From a virus, in IMG/VR virus record IMGVR_UViG_3300018984_000007, positions 1-52,941 of that record: a stretch of DNA of 52,941 nt; one strand, given 5' to 3'. Below the pieces are notes generated by a model that saw only the letters and a list, made by a program, of their open reading frames with translations, was not told the origin of the DNA and searched no databases. A program made the translations under genes and the position numbers. Every line of letters begins with the position of its first letter. The first letter of the stretch is position 1. Shown piece by piece: positions 8,901-16,153 of the stretch.

Positions 8901-11400
8901 CTCCCAGTTCCAGGGTATCCGAGTCGAGTGGGACGGCACCGACCTCAACGGTAACACGATGCCAGCCGACTGGTTCGCGACTGAGGTCCACGTCTCGGAA
9001 GACAACGACTTCCAGCCGTCAATGTACACTCGCGTGGACACGTTCTACTCGCCGTCCGGCGCGGTCAGCTCCGTTCAGGGTCTGGACTTCAACACGACCT
9101 ACTACGTCAAGCTCGTAGCGTATGACGTAAAGTTGAACTCCTCAGACGCCTCAACCCAAACTTCAACCGCCACCATCCAGTTGAGCGATCCTGACCTGCC
9201 GAATAAGCTGATCACGGCGGCGAAGATCGCGGACGGCACCATCACCACGACGCAAATCAACGTCGCGGCGTTCGGTGAGAACATGGTCCCGAACGGCGGG
9301 TTCGAGGACCTGGACTCTAATGGGTTCCCCGCGCACTGGCAAGCCGGTTACACCCAGGGTGGTGGCGGTCCTTCGCAGCTGTCGTCTGACACGGCGAGCA
9401 TTGCTGGTAACCGGGCGATGAAGTCGATTGTTACCGCGACAGACGCAGTAGAGATCGTCCAGACTGACATTCTGTCTTTGGTGCCGGGCGACATTTACTA
9501 CGTTTCGGCGTGGGTGCGCACGTCGGCCACGCTATCGTCGGCCAATCTACTGGTCCGGTTCTGGTCGGCGGAGACGGAGGCGAAGGTCGGCGCCATCTTC
9601 GACTCGCAGTCGGTCATCACCAACATCGGCACCACGACGGCTGGAACCACGGCGGTTAAGGTTGAGGGTCAGGTCGTCGTCCCGGCGTTGCACAAGTACG
9701 GGCGGGTGGCGATTTACCCGCAGATCACCGGAACGGGTTACACCGCGTGGGTCGACGAGGTGCAGGTCCGGCGAGTTGTCGGAACCGCGAACATCGCCAA
9801 CGCGTCGATTAATAACGCTAAAATCGCGTCGCTCGCGGTCGACAACGCACAGATCGCCAACGTTTCGGCGGGTAAGATCACGGTCGGTACCCTCAACGCG
9901 GATATCACGGTTTCGGCCCGAATCAAGACGGCAGATACCGGCAACCGCGTGGAGATGAGCAACTCCGGCATTTACGGGTTCAAGGACTCCGGCGCAAATC
10001 ACAGCTTCAAGCTGCAGACCGATGGGACGTTCTGGGCTTCCGGCACGATCGCCAGCTCGATTATCACCGGTTCAACTGCTTATTTCCCGGATTCCAACGC
10101 TTCCGCACCGGGTTACACGCAGATCTCTGGTGACGGTTTCTACCTCTATAACGCAGGAACGACGAACTTGTTGTCAAATCCTGCGGCTGAGACTTCGGCC
10201 GGTTACGTGGCGTCGTCAGGTGTCACGGTGCAAACCAAGGGTGCGATCGTCCCGGACATTTCGCAGAACCTTGACGCGGTAGCGATGTACGGTAAGACGG
10301 CGCTCAAGATCTACAACACGGGCGGCACCGGTTACGTCGATGTTCCGATCGCAGTCACCCTGTCGGCCAACACGCAGTACTCATACTCGTTCCACGTCGC
10401 CGTGTCTACCGTTCTCGATATCAGTCCTGGAACCTCAGCCGTGGGTTACGCCCGATTCCAGGATATGGGCATCGTTGAGAAGTTCCAGGGCGGCGGGTCC
10501 CGGATGCTCACAACTGGCGTCGACACTAAGATCGTTCTCGACGGCGCGTACATGGGCAAGTACACGTCAGCTAACTCGACAATGCCGAACAACTCCAGCC
10601 ACAACCAGATCGGCGTCCCGGACTGGGTCCACCGTTGGGGCAAAACCTTCACAACCCCCGGTGATGTGTCTGGCACCTCGACCTATTGGCTGCGGTTGCC
10701 AGTCGCACGTACTGTGTTCGACGGTAACGAAGGCACGTTGGCCCTGGTCTACGACGGCATGCAGGTTGAACAGAAGTCGTTTATTACCCGCTACTGCGAC
10801 GGCGACCAGACCGGCTGCTCCTGGAACGGAACGGCACACGCGTCCACTTCAACTCGGCCGGACGGACTGGGCACCATCTGGTTCCCCTCATACGGTGAGC
10901 CGATCATCAAGGGTCGGATCCGGGCACCTGACATCGTGGTCACCAACTCGTTCAAGCAGGGCTCTGGCGCAGCTGCTGGAACCAATTACATCGAGTACAC
11001 CCGTTCATCGACACTGTCAGTACCGAACGCGACCTGGACGCTTTTTACACCGGATACCGTTATCACAACCCGAACCGTAGCGGACGACGGAACGATCGTG
11101 TCAGGCGCGAACCACGTGTCGCAAGTCAACGGTCTATACGCATTGATGACTCAAGTCGTGTTTACATCGTCGGCTGGTCCGTTCCGTGCCGCAAGGTGGC
11201 TCACTCAGGGCAGTTCGCTGATCTGCCTTGGGACCACCGACCCAGGGTTCAACATGGCTCAAGTATCCGGGTTCGTAACTTTACCTGGCGCTGGTTATTT
11301 TGTCGTTACCCACATTTACCAGGGATCTGGCGGCGCACTCACCACCTTCGCACACGCCAACGCCAACCCGGCGAAGACCGTGTTCGCGCTGCTCAAGTAG
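5902..11400 (+). CDS. Large tail-tip/receptor-binding protein
   Basis: An 1832-residue protein starting TTG 5902 and overlapping the Dit stop. Residues about 1-360 resemble the Tal/Gp37-like hub that closes the tail tube. Two fibronectin type III-like modules follow (about 375-460 and 985-1095; each opens with a DTT(I/P)P-type linker). Residues about 460-960 are mixed-strand domains with adhesive character. A carbohydrate-binding-like module begins near 1125 (MVPNGGFEDLDSNGFPAHWQ). From about 1295 a stalk of short repeats (IANASINNAKIASLAVDNAQIA) leads into fibre-like C-terminal domains. It probably combines baseplate hub and host-binding fibre in one chain. One dispersed motif copy lies at 9358-9374. 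Confidence 0.8.
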   Translation: MSLSFRILNLDTAAYIGDVIDFTSVKASFEYSGVGALNIEQPLTGRFANLLTTDVEVVAYWNNTEIRNGRWVVRGKQGETVDDSGGRVGLGGLSWADVLRKVVVYADTTFTAQTPGAIIRTLLQTATTRGAFGAANTTTSTFSNTLDSKGVAWANSLTITYQAGATYRQILESLADRGLIDFEFAGRDLMMYNGTTMGTTKDVVLAAGRHVKETPFKESTENKVNYVLVEGDNGLLTERFVSGPRREESFQSQSGIKDAGTLAVLGDSYLTSASITKSQRTTKIASASLVQPFQDFNVGDSIIYDDGSGPQTMRVRQITVEIDNDGRMETSLILNDRILEDEIVRAKTLTALAGGVTSGTVGAPETDVVTDTTIPKAPASATASSSAYVDQTNGRSYAQATVTWPAVTQNTDNTAIDDLHAYEVKYRTDTATPATTPTSLAPATRYDTLTARFDRRGKTYGWTTGIMHGSCRAGGRDWFDFADTRIGTANALGVFTTTAHLVRNSMVLLDPTNNASWDARWGKANMLTANDASLEAAIGTWRADSNCSVSRITSTAKHGTASLQVTVTAAGDAVATTGLGSASGWYAVTAATQYTVHAYARETSGTAKNYTVGIRWWNASGTLISTTESSSMAGTQSGSGAHRRLAATFTSPALAVRAAIVVRVVAGTLSQTHSIDCAGLYLGDNMMSSWSLPGTGSHVALITPEEVNLATSNYLRAETMWTSGGKVYAMYSLWPAATSIYIARWDATTFAFEWFAAFRTSETVVWGRTSWENATYSYIYGSTTAAPTSMFLMRVPVGNPLGTQEFWTGAAWSVTRASAAAVSSLNKGLSSLTQIGASYWGITISANNQIRLYTSAALESGWSEVGLVAYMSEVNGTTVVASDAKIHRQFDSADGIVMSYSADGTINGLQKTRYMVPKFLRGPKGSVTAPTPITPSSATITIEAGTLVAYVSGLQVNGNFVASVRAVDNSGNASGWTDSNVIRLADDTTPPPAPSMPQVASQFQGIRVEWDGTDLNGNTMPADWFATEVHVSEDNDFQPSMYTRVDTFYSPSGAVSSVQGLDFNTTYYVKLVAYDVKLNSSDASTQTSTATIQLSDPDLPNKLITAAKIADGTITTTQINVAAFGENMVPNGGFEDLDSNGFPAHWQAGYTQGGGGPSQLSSDTASIAGNRAMKSIVTATDAVEIVQTDILSLVPGDIYYVSAWVRTSATLSSANLLVRFWSAETEAKVGAIFDSQSVITNIGTTTAGTTAVKVEGQVVVPALHKYGRVAIYPQITGTGYTAWVDEVQVRRVVGTANIANASINNAKIASLAVDNAQIANVSAGKITVGTLNADITVSARIKTADTGNRVEMSNSGIYGFKDSGANHSFKLQTDGTFWASGTIASSIITGSTAYFPDSNASAPGYTQISGDGFYLYNAGTTNLLSNPAAETSAGYVASSGVTVQTKGAIVPDISQNLDAVAMYGKTALKIYNTGGTGYVDVPIAVTLSANTQYSYSFHVAVSTVLDISPGTSAVGYARFQDMGIVEKFQGGGSRMLTTGVDTKIVLDGAYMGKYTSANSTMPNNSSHNQIGVPDWVHRWGKTFTTPGDVSGTSTYWLRLPVARTVFDGNEGTLALVYDGMQVEQKSFITRYCDGDQTGCSWNGTAHASTSTRPDGLGTIWFPSYGEPIIKGRIRAPDIVVTNSFKQGSGAAAGTNYIEYTRSSTLSVPNATWTLFTPDTVITTRTVADDGTIVSGANHVSQVNGLYALMTQVVFTSSAGPFRAARWLTQGSSLICLGTTDPGFNMAQVSGFVTLPGAGYFVVTHIYQGSGGALTTFAHANANPAKTVFALLK
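9358..9374 (+). repeat. Dispersed motif GGGTGGTGGCGGTCCTT
   Basis: Copy within the large tail protein, read as GGGGPS. Confidence 0.75.
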
Positions 11401-11408
11401 GAGACGAC

Positions 11409-11912
11409 ATGCCGATCGAGAAGGCGAATAAGCACCCCGACAGGTGGGCTCGCTTCGAATGGAAGCAGCCGGGGGGTGGTGGCGGTCCGCGAGGTTTGGA
11501 CGACGAGCCCGCAGCGCTCAACCTTGGAAAACCGCCACGGTGCAGGGCGAGCGGCCAGTTCGAGCGGTACTTCCCGACCGATCCGAGGGTTGCTGTTGGG
11601 GCGTGTGCTCACACACAGATTCTCGACATAGACTTCCCAGCGGGAATCGTTAGGTGTTTGGATTGTGGCTACGCACTCCAGGTGAAGCGGGACTGGTTGC
11701 CTGTTCTCCCGCATGATATATTGTCGGATGCGCAGCTGTTAACGGCCCGAATCGTTTTCAACGACGTGCATTTCGACAAGACATATAAGTTCACGGCTCA
11801 GCACGACGACGACCCCGAGAAGGAACTGCAAGTCCGACGCGACCTCGCGGCACGAGGAATCGAGAGGATCACCCCCGACAATGTCCGTAAACTCACCGGA
11901 ACAACAGACTGA
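11409..11912 (+). CDS. Unknown protein with a Cys/His cluster, after the tail fibre gene
   Basis: A 167-residue protein. ATG 11409 follows AGGAG at 11399-11403; the longer open frame upstream is overlap with the tail gene. The N-terminus is Gly-rich (GGGGGPRG, containing a dispersed motif core at 11478). Residues about 75-95 hold C-x-H and C-x2-C pairs (CAHT ... RCLDCGY), which could bind zinc. The C-terminal third is helical and charged, ending near the coiled-coil gene that overlaps it. Probably a virion-accessory or chaperone gene by position; I do not recognise a family. Confidence 0.65.
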   Translation: MPIEKANKHPDRWARFEWKQPGGGGGPRGLDDEPAALNLGKPPRCRASGQFERYFPTDPRVAVGACAHTQILDIDFPAGIVRCLDCGYALQVKRDWLPVLPHDILSDAQLLTARIVFNDVHFDKTYKFTAQHDDDPEKELQVRRDLAARGIERITPDNVRKLTGTTD

Positions 11913-12123
11913 ACTGGATGCGCAGACTGTAATCGAGGTCTTGCGCGATAAACTCCAGGCTTCCGAATGGCGTAATGTCGTCCTGGAGACACAACTACGT
12001 GAACTGGGTACTCGACTCCAGGCAACCGCCAGTGATAAAATGGAGATAAGGCGGTTGCAGCTTCGAGTCGAAGAACTCGAACTCGGCGCTGCTGCCGAAC
12101 CGATCACAACCCAGGAGCCGTGA
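11881..12123 (+). CDS. Small coiled-coil protein upstream of endolysin
   Basis: An 80-residue protein starting ATG 11881 and overlapping the previous gene by 32 bases. Most of the sequence (residues 10-65) is a heptad-patterned amphipathic helix with many Leu, Glu and Arg, ending in a short acidic/Pro tail. Its stop overlaps the endolysin start, so both are translated together. Small coiled-coil proteins often separate tail fibre and lysis genes in actinophages; a role in tail assembly or lysis is possible. Confidence 0.65.
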   Translation: MSVNSPEQQTELDAQTVIEVLRDKLQASEWRNVVLETQLRELGTRLQATASDKMEIRRLQLRVEELELGAAAEPITTQEP

Positions 12124-12938
12124 TGCAGCAGATCATGCCGGGTGCGCAGTGGCGCCCCCTCAGTGACATCAACACCGAACCTCTCATCAAGCCGCGTCTC
12201 TTGATCACTCACACGATGGTGGGTGGTCTTCTCGGAACTGAGCGTTGGTTCAAGGCGGGCAACGGCACAGGATATGGCGGACCGGAGTCTACGTTCGGGG
12301 TTGGAGGCCGATACGACGGCATCAACGACGGCGTGATCTTCCAGTGGCAGCTGCTCAACCGACAGGCTGACGCGCAGACCGGTGGCAACGCGTGGGCCAC
12401 CTCGATCGAGATGAGCGACGGCACACACCCGACCGAACCGTTTTCGACGAAGCAGCTCGAAGCCCTGGTCGACATTCACGTCTGGTGGTGCAAGCAGACC
12501 GGTCACACCCCCAGCGTCGCCACTGCTTACAATGGGTCTGGTTTCGGTTACCACCGGCAGTTTTCGCAGTGGAACCCGAGCGGGAAGTCCTGCCCTGGCA
12601 ACGCGCGAATTCTCCAGCTCAAGACCTACGTTTGGCCCGAAGCCAAACGTCGCATCACAGGATCGGTTCCTCCGGCGCCGGGTCCGGTGTTCCCCAAGTT
12701 CCCGCTTCCGGCTGGTGAGTATTACGGTCCGGAAGGTAAGTACCCGAGTGCGGGACTGGCGCAGTGGCAGCGTCAGATGAAGTTCCGTGGTTGGACGATC
12801 AGCATCGACGGGTTCTACGGCTCCCAGACCCGGACCGTAGCCCTCGCGTTCCAACAGCAGAAGGGACTGGCCCGCGATGGGCTCATTGGGAGAACGACTT
12901 GGGACGCGGCCTGGCGCACCACCATCACCAGTGCGTAG
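12123..12938 (+). CDS. Endolysin: N-acetylmuramoyl-L-alanine amidase with peptidoglycan-binding domain
   Basis: About 271 residues. ATG 12123 lies five bases after AGGAG (12113-12117); GTG 12120 in the same frame is an alternative. Residues about 25-175 form an Amidase_2 zinc hydrolase: one His in LLITHTMVGG, a second region near the HPTEPFSTKQ segment, and the late GYHRQF...GKSCPG pattern supplying the His and Cys ligands. After a Pro-rich linker, residues about 205-268 are a PG_binding_1 domain (LAQWQRQMKFRGW ... DGFYGSQTRTVALAFQQQKGL). It cleaves the stem peptide from glycan strands at lysis. No signal peptide is present, so a holin should release it. Confidence 0.93.
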   Translation: MQQIMPGAQWRPLSDINTEPLIKPRLLITHTMVGGLLGTERWFKAGNGTGYGGPESTFGVGGRYDGINDGVIFQWQLLNRQADAQTGGNAWATSIEMSDGTHPTEPFSTKQLEALVDIHVWWCKQTGHTPSVATAYNGSGFGYHRQFSQWNPSGKSCPGNARILQLKTYVWPEAKRRITGSVPPAPGPVFPKFPLPAGEYYGPEGKYPSAGLAQWQRQMKFRGWTISIDGFYGSQTRTVALAFQQQKGLARDGLIGRTTWDAAWRTTITSA

Positions 12939-12985
12939 TGTTCCACGCTCCCCCCGAACCACCATACCCGAGGGGGTAGCTGTCC

Positions 12986-13189
12986 GTGGCCCGCAAACGA
13001 CGCATCCGCTTGCGGATTACCCGCGACCTGGTAACTTTCTCTACCGGTTTGGCTGGTATCGTTCACGAGACGTTCCTAGCCTCAGCCGATCGGCCTTACC
13101 TCCTAGTTTTGTTCGGGACTATGATTGGGCTCCCCGCTTTCGCGCGAATGGGAGACAAGAAGGCCGACGAGGAAGTGAAGCAGCCGTGA
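12986..13189 (+). CDS. Small membrane protein of the lysis cassette
   Basis: A 67-residue protein starting GTG 12986. A basic N-terminus (ARKRRIRLRITRD) precedes one or two hydrophobic segments (about 17-30 and 38-52), followed by a charged tail (GDKKADEEVKQP). The positive-inside pattern and position right after the endolysin suggest a holin or holin partner. It is translationally coupled to the next 29-residue gene through an ATGA overlap. Which of the cassette's membrane proteins is the true holin cannot be decided by sequence. Confidence 0.65.
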   Translation: MARKRRIRLRITRDLVTFSTGLAGIVHETFLASADRPYLLVLFGTMIGLPAFARMGDKKADEEVKQP

Positions 13190-13278
13190 TGCGGCTCATA
13201 CGAGCATACACGGCAGCCGAACTTTACGTCCTGACGGGTTCCCTGACTACGTTCCTTGTTTGGTGGGCAGATAAATGA
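13189..13278 (+). CDS. 29-residue membrane microprotein in lysis cassette
   Basis: ATG 13189 to TGA 13278 encodes a 29-residue peptide with a basic start (MRLIRAYTAAE) and one hydrophobic helix (LYVLTGSLTTFLVWWAD). It overlaps the stop of the upstream gene and the start of the downstream gene, both as ATGA junctions, which argues that it is really translated. It may be a lysis accessory peptide. GTG 13186 is a possible start one codon earlier. Confidence 0.6.
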   Translation: MRLIRAYTAAELYVLTGSLTTFLVWWADK

Positions 13279-13667
13279 AGAATGTGGTTCACTTCGTCAG
13301 GGACCGTGGTTTCGTTCTCGGGATATTCGGCTTGATCGGATTGATTGCTCTAATCATCGCGATCCAGCAGAACACCAACACCAACGCACAGCTTCTGGAA
13401 ATTGCCAGGGGCAACCGGGCAATCAACCTCCAAAACGCTCAGATCCTGAAAGAGGTTCAGAGCTGCACTGACCCAAAGGGTGCATGTGCCCAACGGGGTC
13501 GCCAGCAATCCGGTCAGGCGGTTGAAACCATTAACCGCATCTCAGTGTACGCGGCGTTCTGCGCGAACCGGCAAATGCCGCCGGTTACGGTCAAGGACGT
13601 CGAGAGTTGCGTCAAGGAGCAGCTCGAAAAGAATCCCTCGACCCCCGGACAGGAGCAATCCCCGTGA
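13275..13667 (+). CDS. Single-pass membrane protein with extramembrane domain, lysis cassette
   Basis: A 130-residue protein. Residues about 12-30 (FVLGIFGLIGLIALIIAI) form one transmembrane helix; the remainder is a polar, Asn/Gln-rich helical domain with four Cys (in SCTDPKGACAQ, AAFCANR and ESCVKEQ) that could form two disulfides outside the cell. The shape recalls lysis accessory proteins that act in the cell wall. It is coupled at both ends (ATGA at 13275; the holin gene starts inside its stop). Confidence 0.65.
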   Translation: MKNVVHFVRDRGFVLGIFGLIGLIALIIAIQQNTNTNAQLLEIARGNRAINLQNAQILKEVQSCTDPKGACAQRGRQQSGQAVETINRISVYAAFCANRQMPPVTVKDVESCVKEQLEKNPSTPGQEQSP

Positions 13668-13954
13668 GCACCTACGGCAACGACGGCGCGGTTCGTCGCC
13701 CCGACTTCACCACCAAGACGTTCTGGGTCAACACCATGGAGCGTGTCGTCCGGACCGGTGTCCAGGCTGCGCTGGCGCTGGGCATCACCGACGCAACCAC
13801 CGCGCTTTCCCTGGACCTGAACCAGGGTGCAATCGCGGTCGGCCTGGCGATGCTGGGTGCGCTCCTGACCGCGCTCGCTGGTAAGGCGGTCGGGGACAGC
13901 GACAGCCCGTCGTTCGTCCTCGCCGCACCCCCGAAGGCAAGCGACACCGTCTGA
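13664..13954 (+). CDS. Holin
   Basis: A 96-residue protein. GTG 13664 follows AGGAG and overlaps the previous stop; the frame is open further upstream but that part is overlap. After a polar N-terminus the chain has two hydrophobic segments (about 24-45, RVVRTGVQAALALGITDA; and about 48-70, GAIAVGLAMLGALLTALAGKAVGD), the two-helix layout of common actinophage holins. It should form membrane lesions that release the amidase. It ends the lysis operon: a promoter and a strong hairpin follow. Confidence 0.8.
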   Translation: MSTYGNDGAVRRPDFTTKTFWVNTMERVVRTGVQAALALGITDATTALSLDLNQGAIAVGLAMLGALLTALAGKAVGDSDSPSFVLAAPPKASDTV

Positions 13955-13967
13955 TCCAGAACCGCTA

Positions 13968-13996
13968 TTGCGCTACCAAGTGGGCCATGATAGTAT
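13968..13996 (+). promoter_or_regulatory. Promoter TTGCGC-N17-TAGTAT
   Basis: The -35 is TTGCGC at 13968-13973 and the -10 TAGTAT at 13991-13996, spacing 17. It matches the TTGTGY/TAGGAT family found elsewhere in the window and lies between the holin and the helicase gene, so it probably starts the rightward DNA-metabolism transcript at about 14003. The 272-base gap also holds a UUCG hairpin. Confidence 0.65.
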
Positions 13997-14050
13997 GGTC
14001 CTATGCAGTGGGTCGTCGGTCCACGCATGGTGAGCCTTGGCGGGAGCACC

Positions 14051-14084
14051 GGGCCGGGACCTCTCTTCGGAGGGGTTCCGGCCC
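14051..14084 (+). terminator. Strong UUCG-capped hairpin (terminator or leader structure)
   Basis: A 34-base inverted repeat with arms starting GGGCCGGGACC and ending GGTTCCGGCCC closes on a c(ttcg)g tetraloop; all 15 pairs form if two G-U pairs are allowed. No T-run follows at once. It lies about 48 bases after the predicted start of the 13991 promoter and before the helicase ribosome site, so it may end readthrough from the lysis genes or structure the helicase leader. Confidence 0.75.
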
Positions 14085-14226
14085 ACCTGTATTTAAACAG
14101 CCGTCAGCCCCATCCCGTCAAGGCCGTGGAAACCGAGGAATGGGGCCGAGGCGCGGCCCCCAGGATGGACCGCGCCGCCAGTTTACGCTACACGTTAAAG
14201 CACTGTCAACCCAGGAGACTCCCGCC

Positions 14227-15627
14227 ATGCTGCCCTTGATGCAACATCAGAAAGACGACGTGGATTGGATCTGGAGGTGCGGTCGCGGCTTGCTTGGAAA
14301 CGAGCCCGGGTTGGGCAAAAGCCGCTCCGCTATCGAGGCCACCAAGGGGATGGAAACGCTTGTAATTGCGCCTTCAATGGTGTTGGTCGGGGGAACCTGG
14401 AAAGACGAGATCGCAAAGTGGGCCGAAGACCCGGATAAGTACACGACAGTTGCGTATACATCGTTGAACGCGCGAGTGAAGACGGGCGGCAAGGACGGCA
14501 AGAACCTGTCCGCCACCAAGCCCACCGGCAAGGTTCGACCCGGACTTGAAGGTCCGTGGGAAGCAATTATCGTCGACGAGTCGCACTACATGAAGGGGCG
14601 CGAAACGAGCTGGACCGCTGTGATCCAACGACTGGCAGCTAAATCTGACCTGGTTTTGTCGATGACCGGCACCCCCGTGCCGAACTGGTCAAGTGAGCTA
14701 TTTACTACACTTCAGTTAATTAATCCAGAAGAGGCTACACCCGGCAAAAAGTACGGTTCGTTCTGGCGCTGGGCCGACGAATGGTTTGAGTCGTCGATCT
14801 CTCCCTATGGTGAAAACGTCAAGGTGATCGACGGAATGAGAGGTTGCACGCCAAAGTGTAAGGCTCGCGCCGCAACCGATCCGTGCGAACATTACCAGCA
14901 CTTTACTTCAGTTAACCTTGGCGTCAACTACCGGCGCGTGTACCGCCACCATGTGTTGGACCTGCCTGAGAAGACTGAAACCAAGGTCTTCACGCCAATG
15001 GAACCATACACCCGCAAGCTATACAACCAGCTCAAGACCAACTTCGCTGCCTCGCATGAAGGAACCGACCTACTGGTGTGGAACCAGGGTGCACTGAATG
15101 TGATGTTGGACAAGTGCACGGTGTCCTCATGGTTCATGGCCAAGAACGGCAAGCCACGTGGCGGTAAACTGGAGCAGCTAAGGCTCGATCTATCTGGACG
15201 GTCACGGGCGACGCTCGTGCTGGCGCACCATAGAGACGTGGTCGAGGCATGCTCCGCTGTCGCGGAGAGTGTCGGGCTGCGTTCCGCGTACGTGCATGGG
15301 GGCACCAGCACCCAGCACAAGGCTCTGGCGATTAAAGCGTTCAAAGAGGGACGGCTCGACGTATTGTGTGGGTCGCTTGACTCCGTGGCCGAGGGAATGA
15401 CCCTAACGGTCGCGGACATGGCGATCTTCGTCGAGTCAAGCTGGAAGCGGTATCGCAACGAACAGGCACTTTACCGCATCTGGCGTCTCGGGCAGGAGTG
15501 GCCGGTCACGATCCGCCACTACATCACGCCGAATTCGGTGGACGAGAAGAAGCGAGCGATCGTCGCGTTAAAGGAGATGGACGCGATCAAGACCATGACG
15601 GCGGCCGAATACACCGCTCTCCTGTAG
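14227..15627 (+). CDS. SNF2-like superfamily 2 DNA helicase/ATPase
   Basis: A 466-residue protein. The frame is open from 13987, but ATG 14227 follows CCAGGAGACTCC and excludes the promoter and hairpin. Residues 23-33 hold Walker A (LLGNEPGLGKS); residues 115-120 hold the DESH Walker B motif (IIVDESH). Motif III-like SMTGTPVPNW follows. The C-terminal RecA-like lobe shows YVHGGTSTQHKALAIKAF and motif VI YRIWRLGQ, typical of SNF2-type translocases. A Cys-rich insert (CTPKCKARAATDPCEH) could bind zinc. It probably remodels or unwinds DNA in replication or recombination. First gene of the early rightward block. Confidence 0.88.
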   Translation: MLPLMQHQKDDVDWIWRCGRGLLGNEPGLGKSRSAIEATKGMETLVIAPSMVLVGGTWKDEIAKWAEDPDKYTTVAYTSLNARVKTGGKDGKNLSATKPTGKVRPGLEGPWEAIIVDESHYMKGRETSWTAVIQRLAAKSDLVLSMTGTPVPNWSSELFTTLQLINPEEATPGKKYGSFWRWADEWFESSISPYGENVKVIDGMRGCTPKCKARAATDPCEHYQHFTSVNLGVNYRRVYRHHVLDLPEKTETKVFTPMEPYTRKLYNQLKTNFAASHEGTDLLVWNQGALNVMLDKCTVSSWFMAKNGKPRGGKLEQLRLDLSGRSRATLVLAHHRDVVEACSAVAESVGLRSAYVHGGTSTQHKALAIKAFKEGRLDVLCGSLDSVAEGMTLTVADMAIFVESSWKRYRNEQALYRIWRLGQEWPVTIRHYITPNSVDEKKRAIVALKEMDAIKTMTAAEYTALL

Positions 15628-15630
15628 GAC

Positions 15631-15659
15631 TTGTGTCATAGAGCCGCCCATGGTAGGAT
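15631..15659 (+). promoter_or_regulatory. Promoter TTGTGT-N17-TAGGAT, leaderless
   Basis: The -35 is TTGTGT 15631-15636, the -10 TAGGAT 15654-15659, spacing 17. The next gene's ATG is at 15666, where transcription should start, so its message is probably leaderless; no ribosome site lies before that ATG. Confidence 0.75.
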
Positions 15660-15665
15660 AGTCCT

Positions 15666-15941
15666 ATGACACCAGATACGCGGGTGTTCCCCGCCACTCA
15701 CCAGACCGCGCATTACCTGGAGGCATCGTCTAGGCAGTTCACCCGGATGTACCTCACGGAGGCAGACGGGGTGAAGTTTGATCCGGCGCTGCAGATCAGC
15801 GAGGTTCGGCCCCAAGACCCGGACAGCGGCAACGGAATCGAGCTGCTCGTCGTGTCCCCCAGCAACTGGATCATGGGCATTGGTATCCCGGAGCTGGGTT
15901 TGGGCCAGAAGCCGATCAACATAACGGTGAAGTTCCTGTGA
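15666..15941 (+). CDS. Small early protein, unknown function (leaderless start)
   Basis: A 91-residue protein starting MTPDTRVFPATHQ. ATG 15666 lies six bases after the -10 box of the preceding promoter. The sequence has a helical first half and a beta-rich second half (IELLVVSPSNWIMGIGIPEL). No motif or family recognised. Its stop overlaps the GTG of the next small gene, so the two form a two-gene unit. Confidence 0.7.
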   Translation: MTPDTRVFPATHQTAHYLEASSRQFTRMYLTEADGVKFDPALQISEVRPQDPDSGNGIELLVVSPSNWIMGIGIPELGLGQKPINITVKFL

Positions 15942-16090
15942 GGACCGTCCAGATCGAGATAACCTTCGCAAATGAAATCAACTACGACACCGTGGAAGCA
16001 CTGCTGGACGGACTGGACACGCTGGAAGGGGTCAAGCTCGTTACCGGACGACTCATCCACGATGCGGTCATTCGCGCTACCGGCGAGTGA
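15938..16090 (+). CDS. 50-residue protein, unknown function
   Basis: GTG 15938 overlaps the previous stop (GTGA). The product (VRTVQIEITFANEIN...) has a beta-alpha-beta look, with a first strand VQIEITF, a helix YDTVEALLDGLDTL, a strand VKLVTGRLI and a final helix. Codon use is GC3-rich like neighbouring genes. No family recognised. The next promoter begins two bases after its stop. Confidence 0.65.
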   Translation: MRTVQIEITFANEINYDTVEALLDGLDTLEGVKLVTGRLIHDAVIRATGE

Positions 16091-16091
16091 C

Positions 16092-16120
16092 TTGTGCCAC
16101 ACCCGGCGCATATGATAGTG
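16092..16120 (+). promoter_or_regulatory. Promoter TTGTGC-N17-TAGTGT
   Basis: The -35 is TTGTGC 16092-16097, the -10 TAGTGT 16115-16120, spacing 17. A start near 16127 would give a 27-base leader with AGGAG before ATG 16154. Confidence 0.6.
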
Positions 16121-16153
16121 TAGGTCCCTCGAAACCCAGGAGAAGCACCCGCC

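Noticed and set aside
11739-12965. 408-residue minus-strand open frame
   Set aside because: Antisense to the endolysin, which has clear amidase and peptidoglycan-binding signatures.
13987-14226. N-terminal extension of the helicase frame
   Set aside because: Contains a promoter -10 and a UUCG hairpin and has no ribosome site; ATG 14227 has AGGAG.
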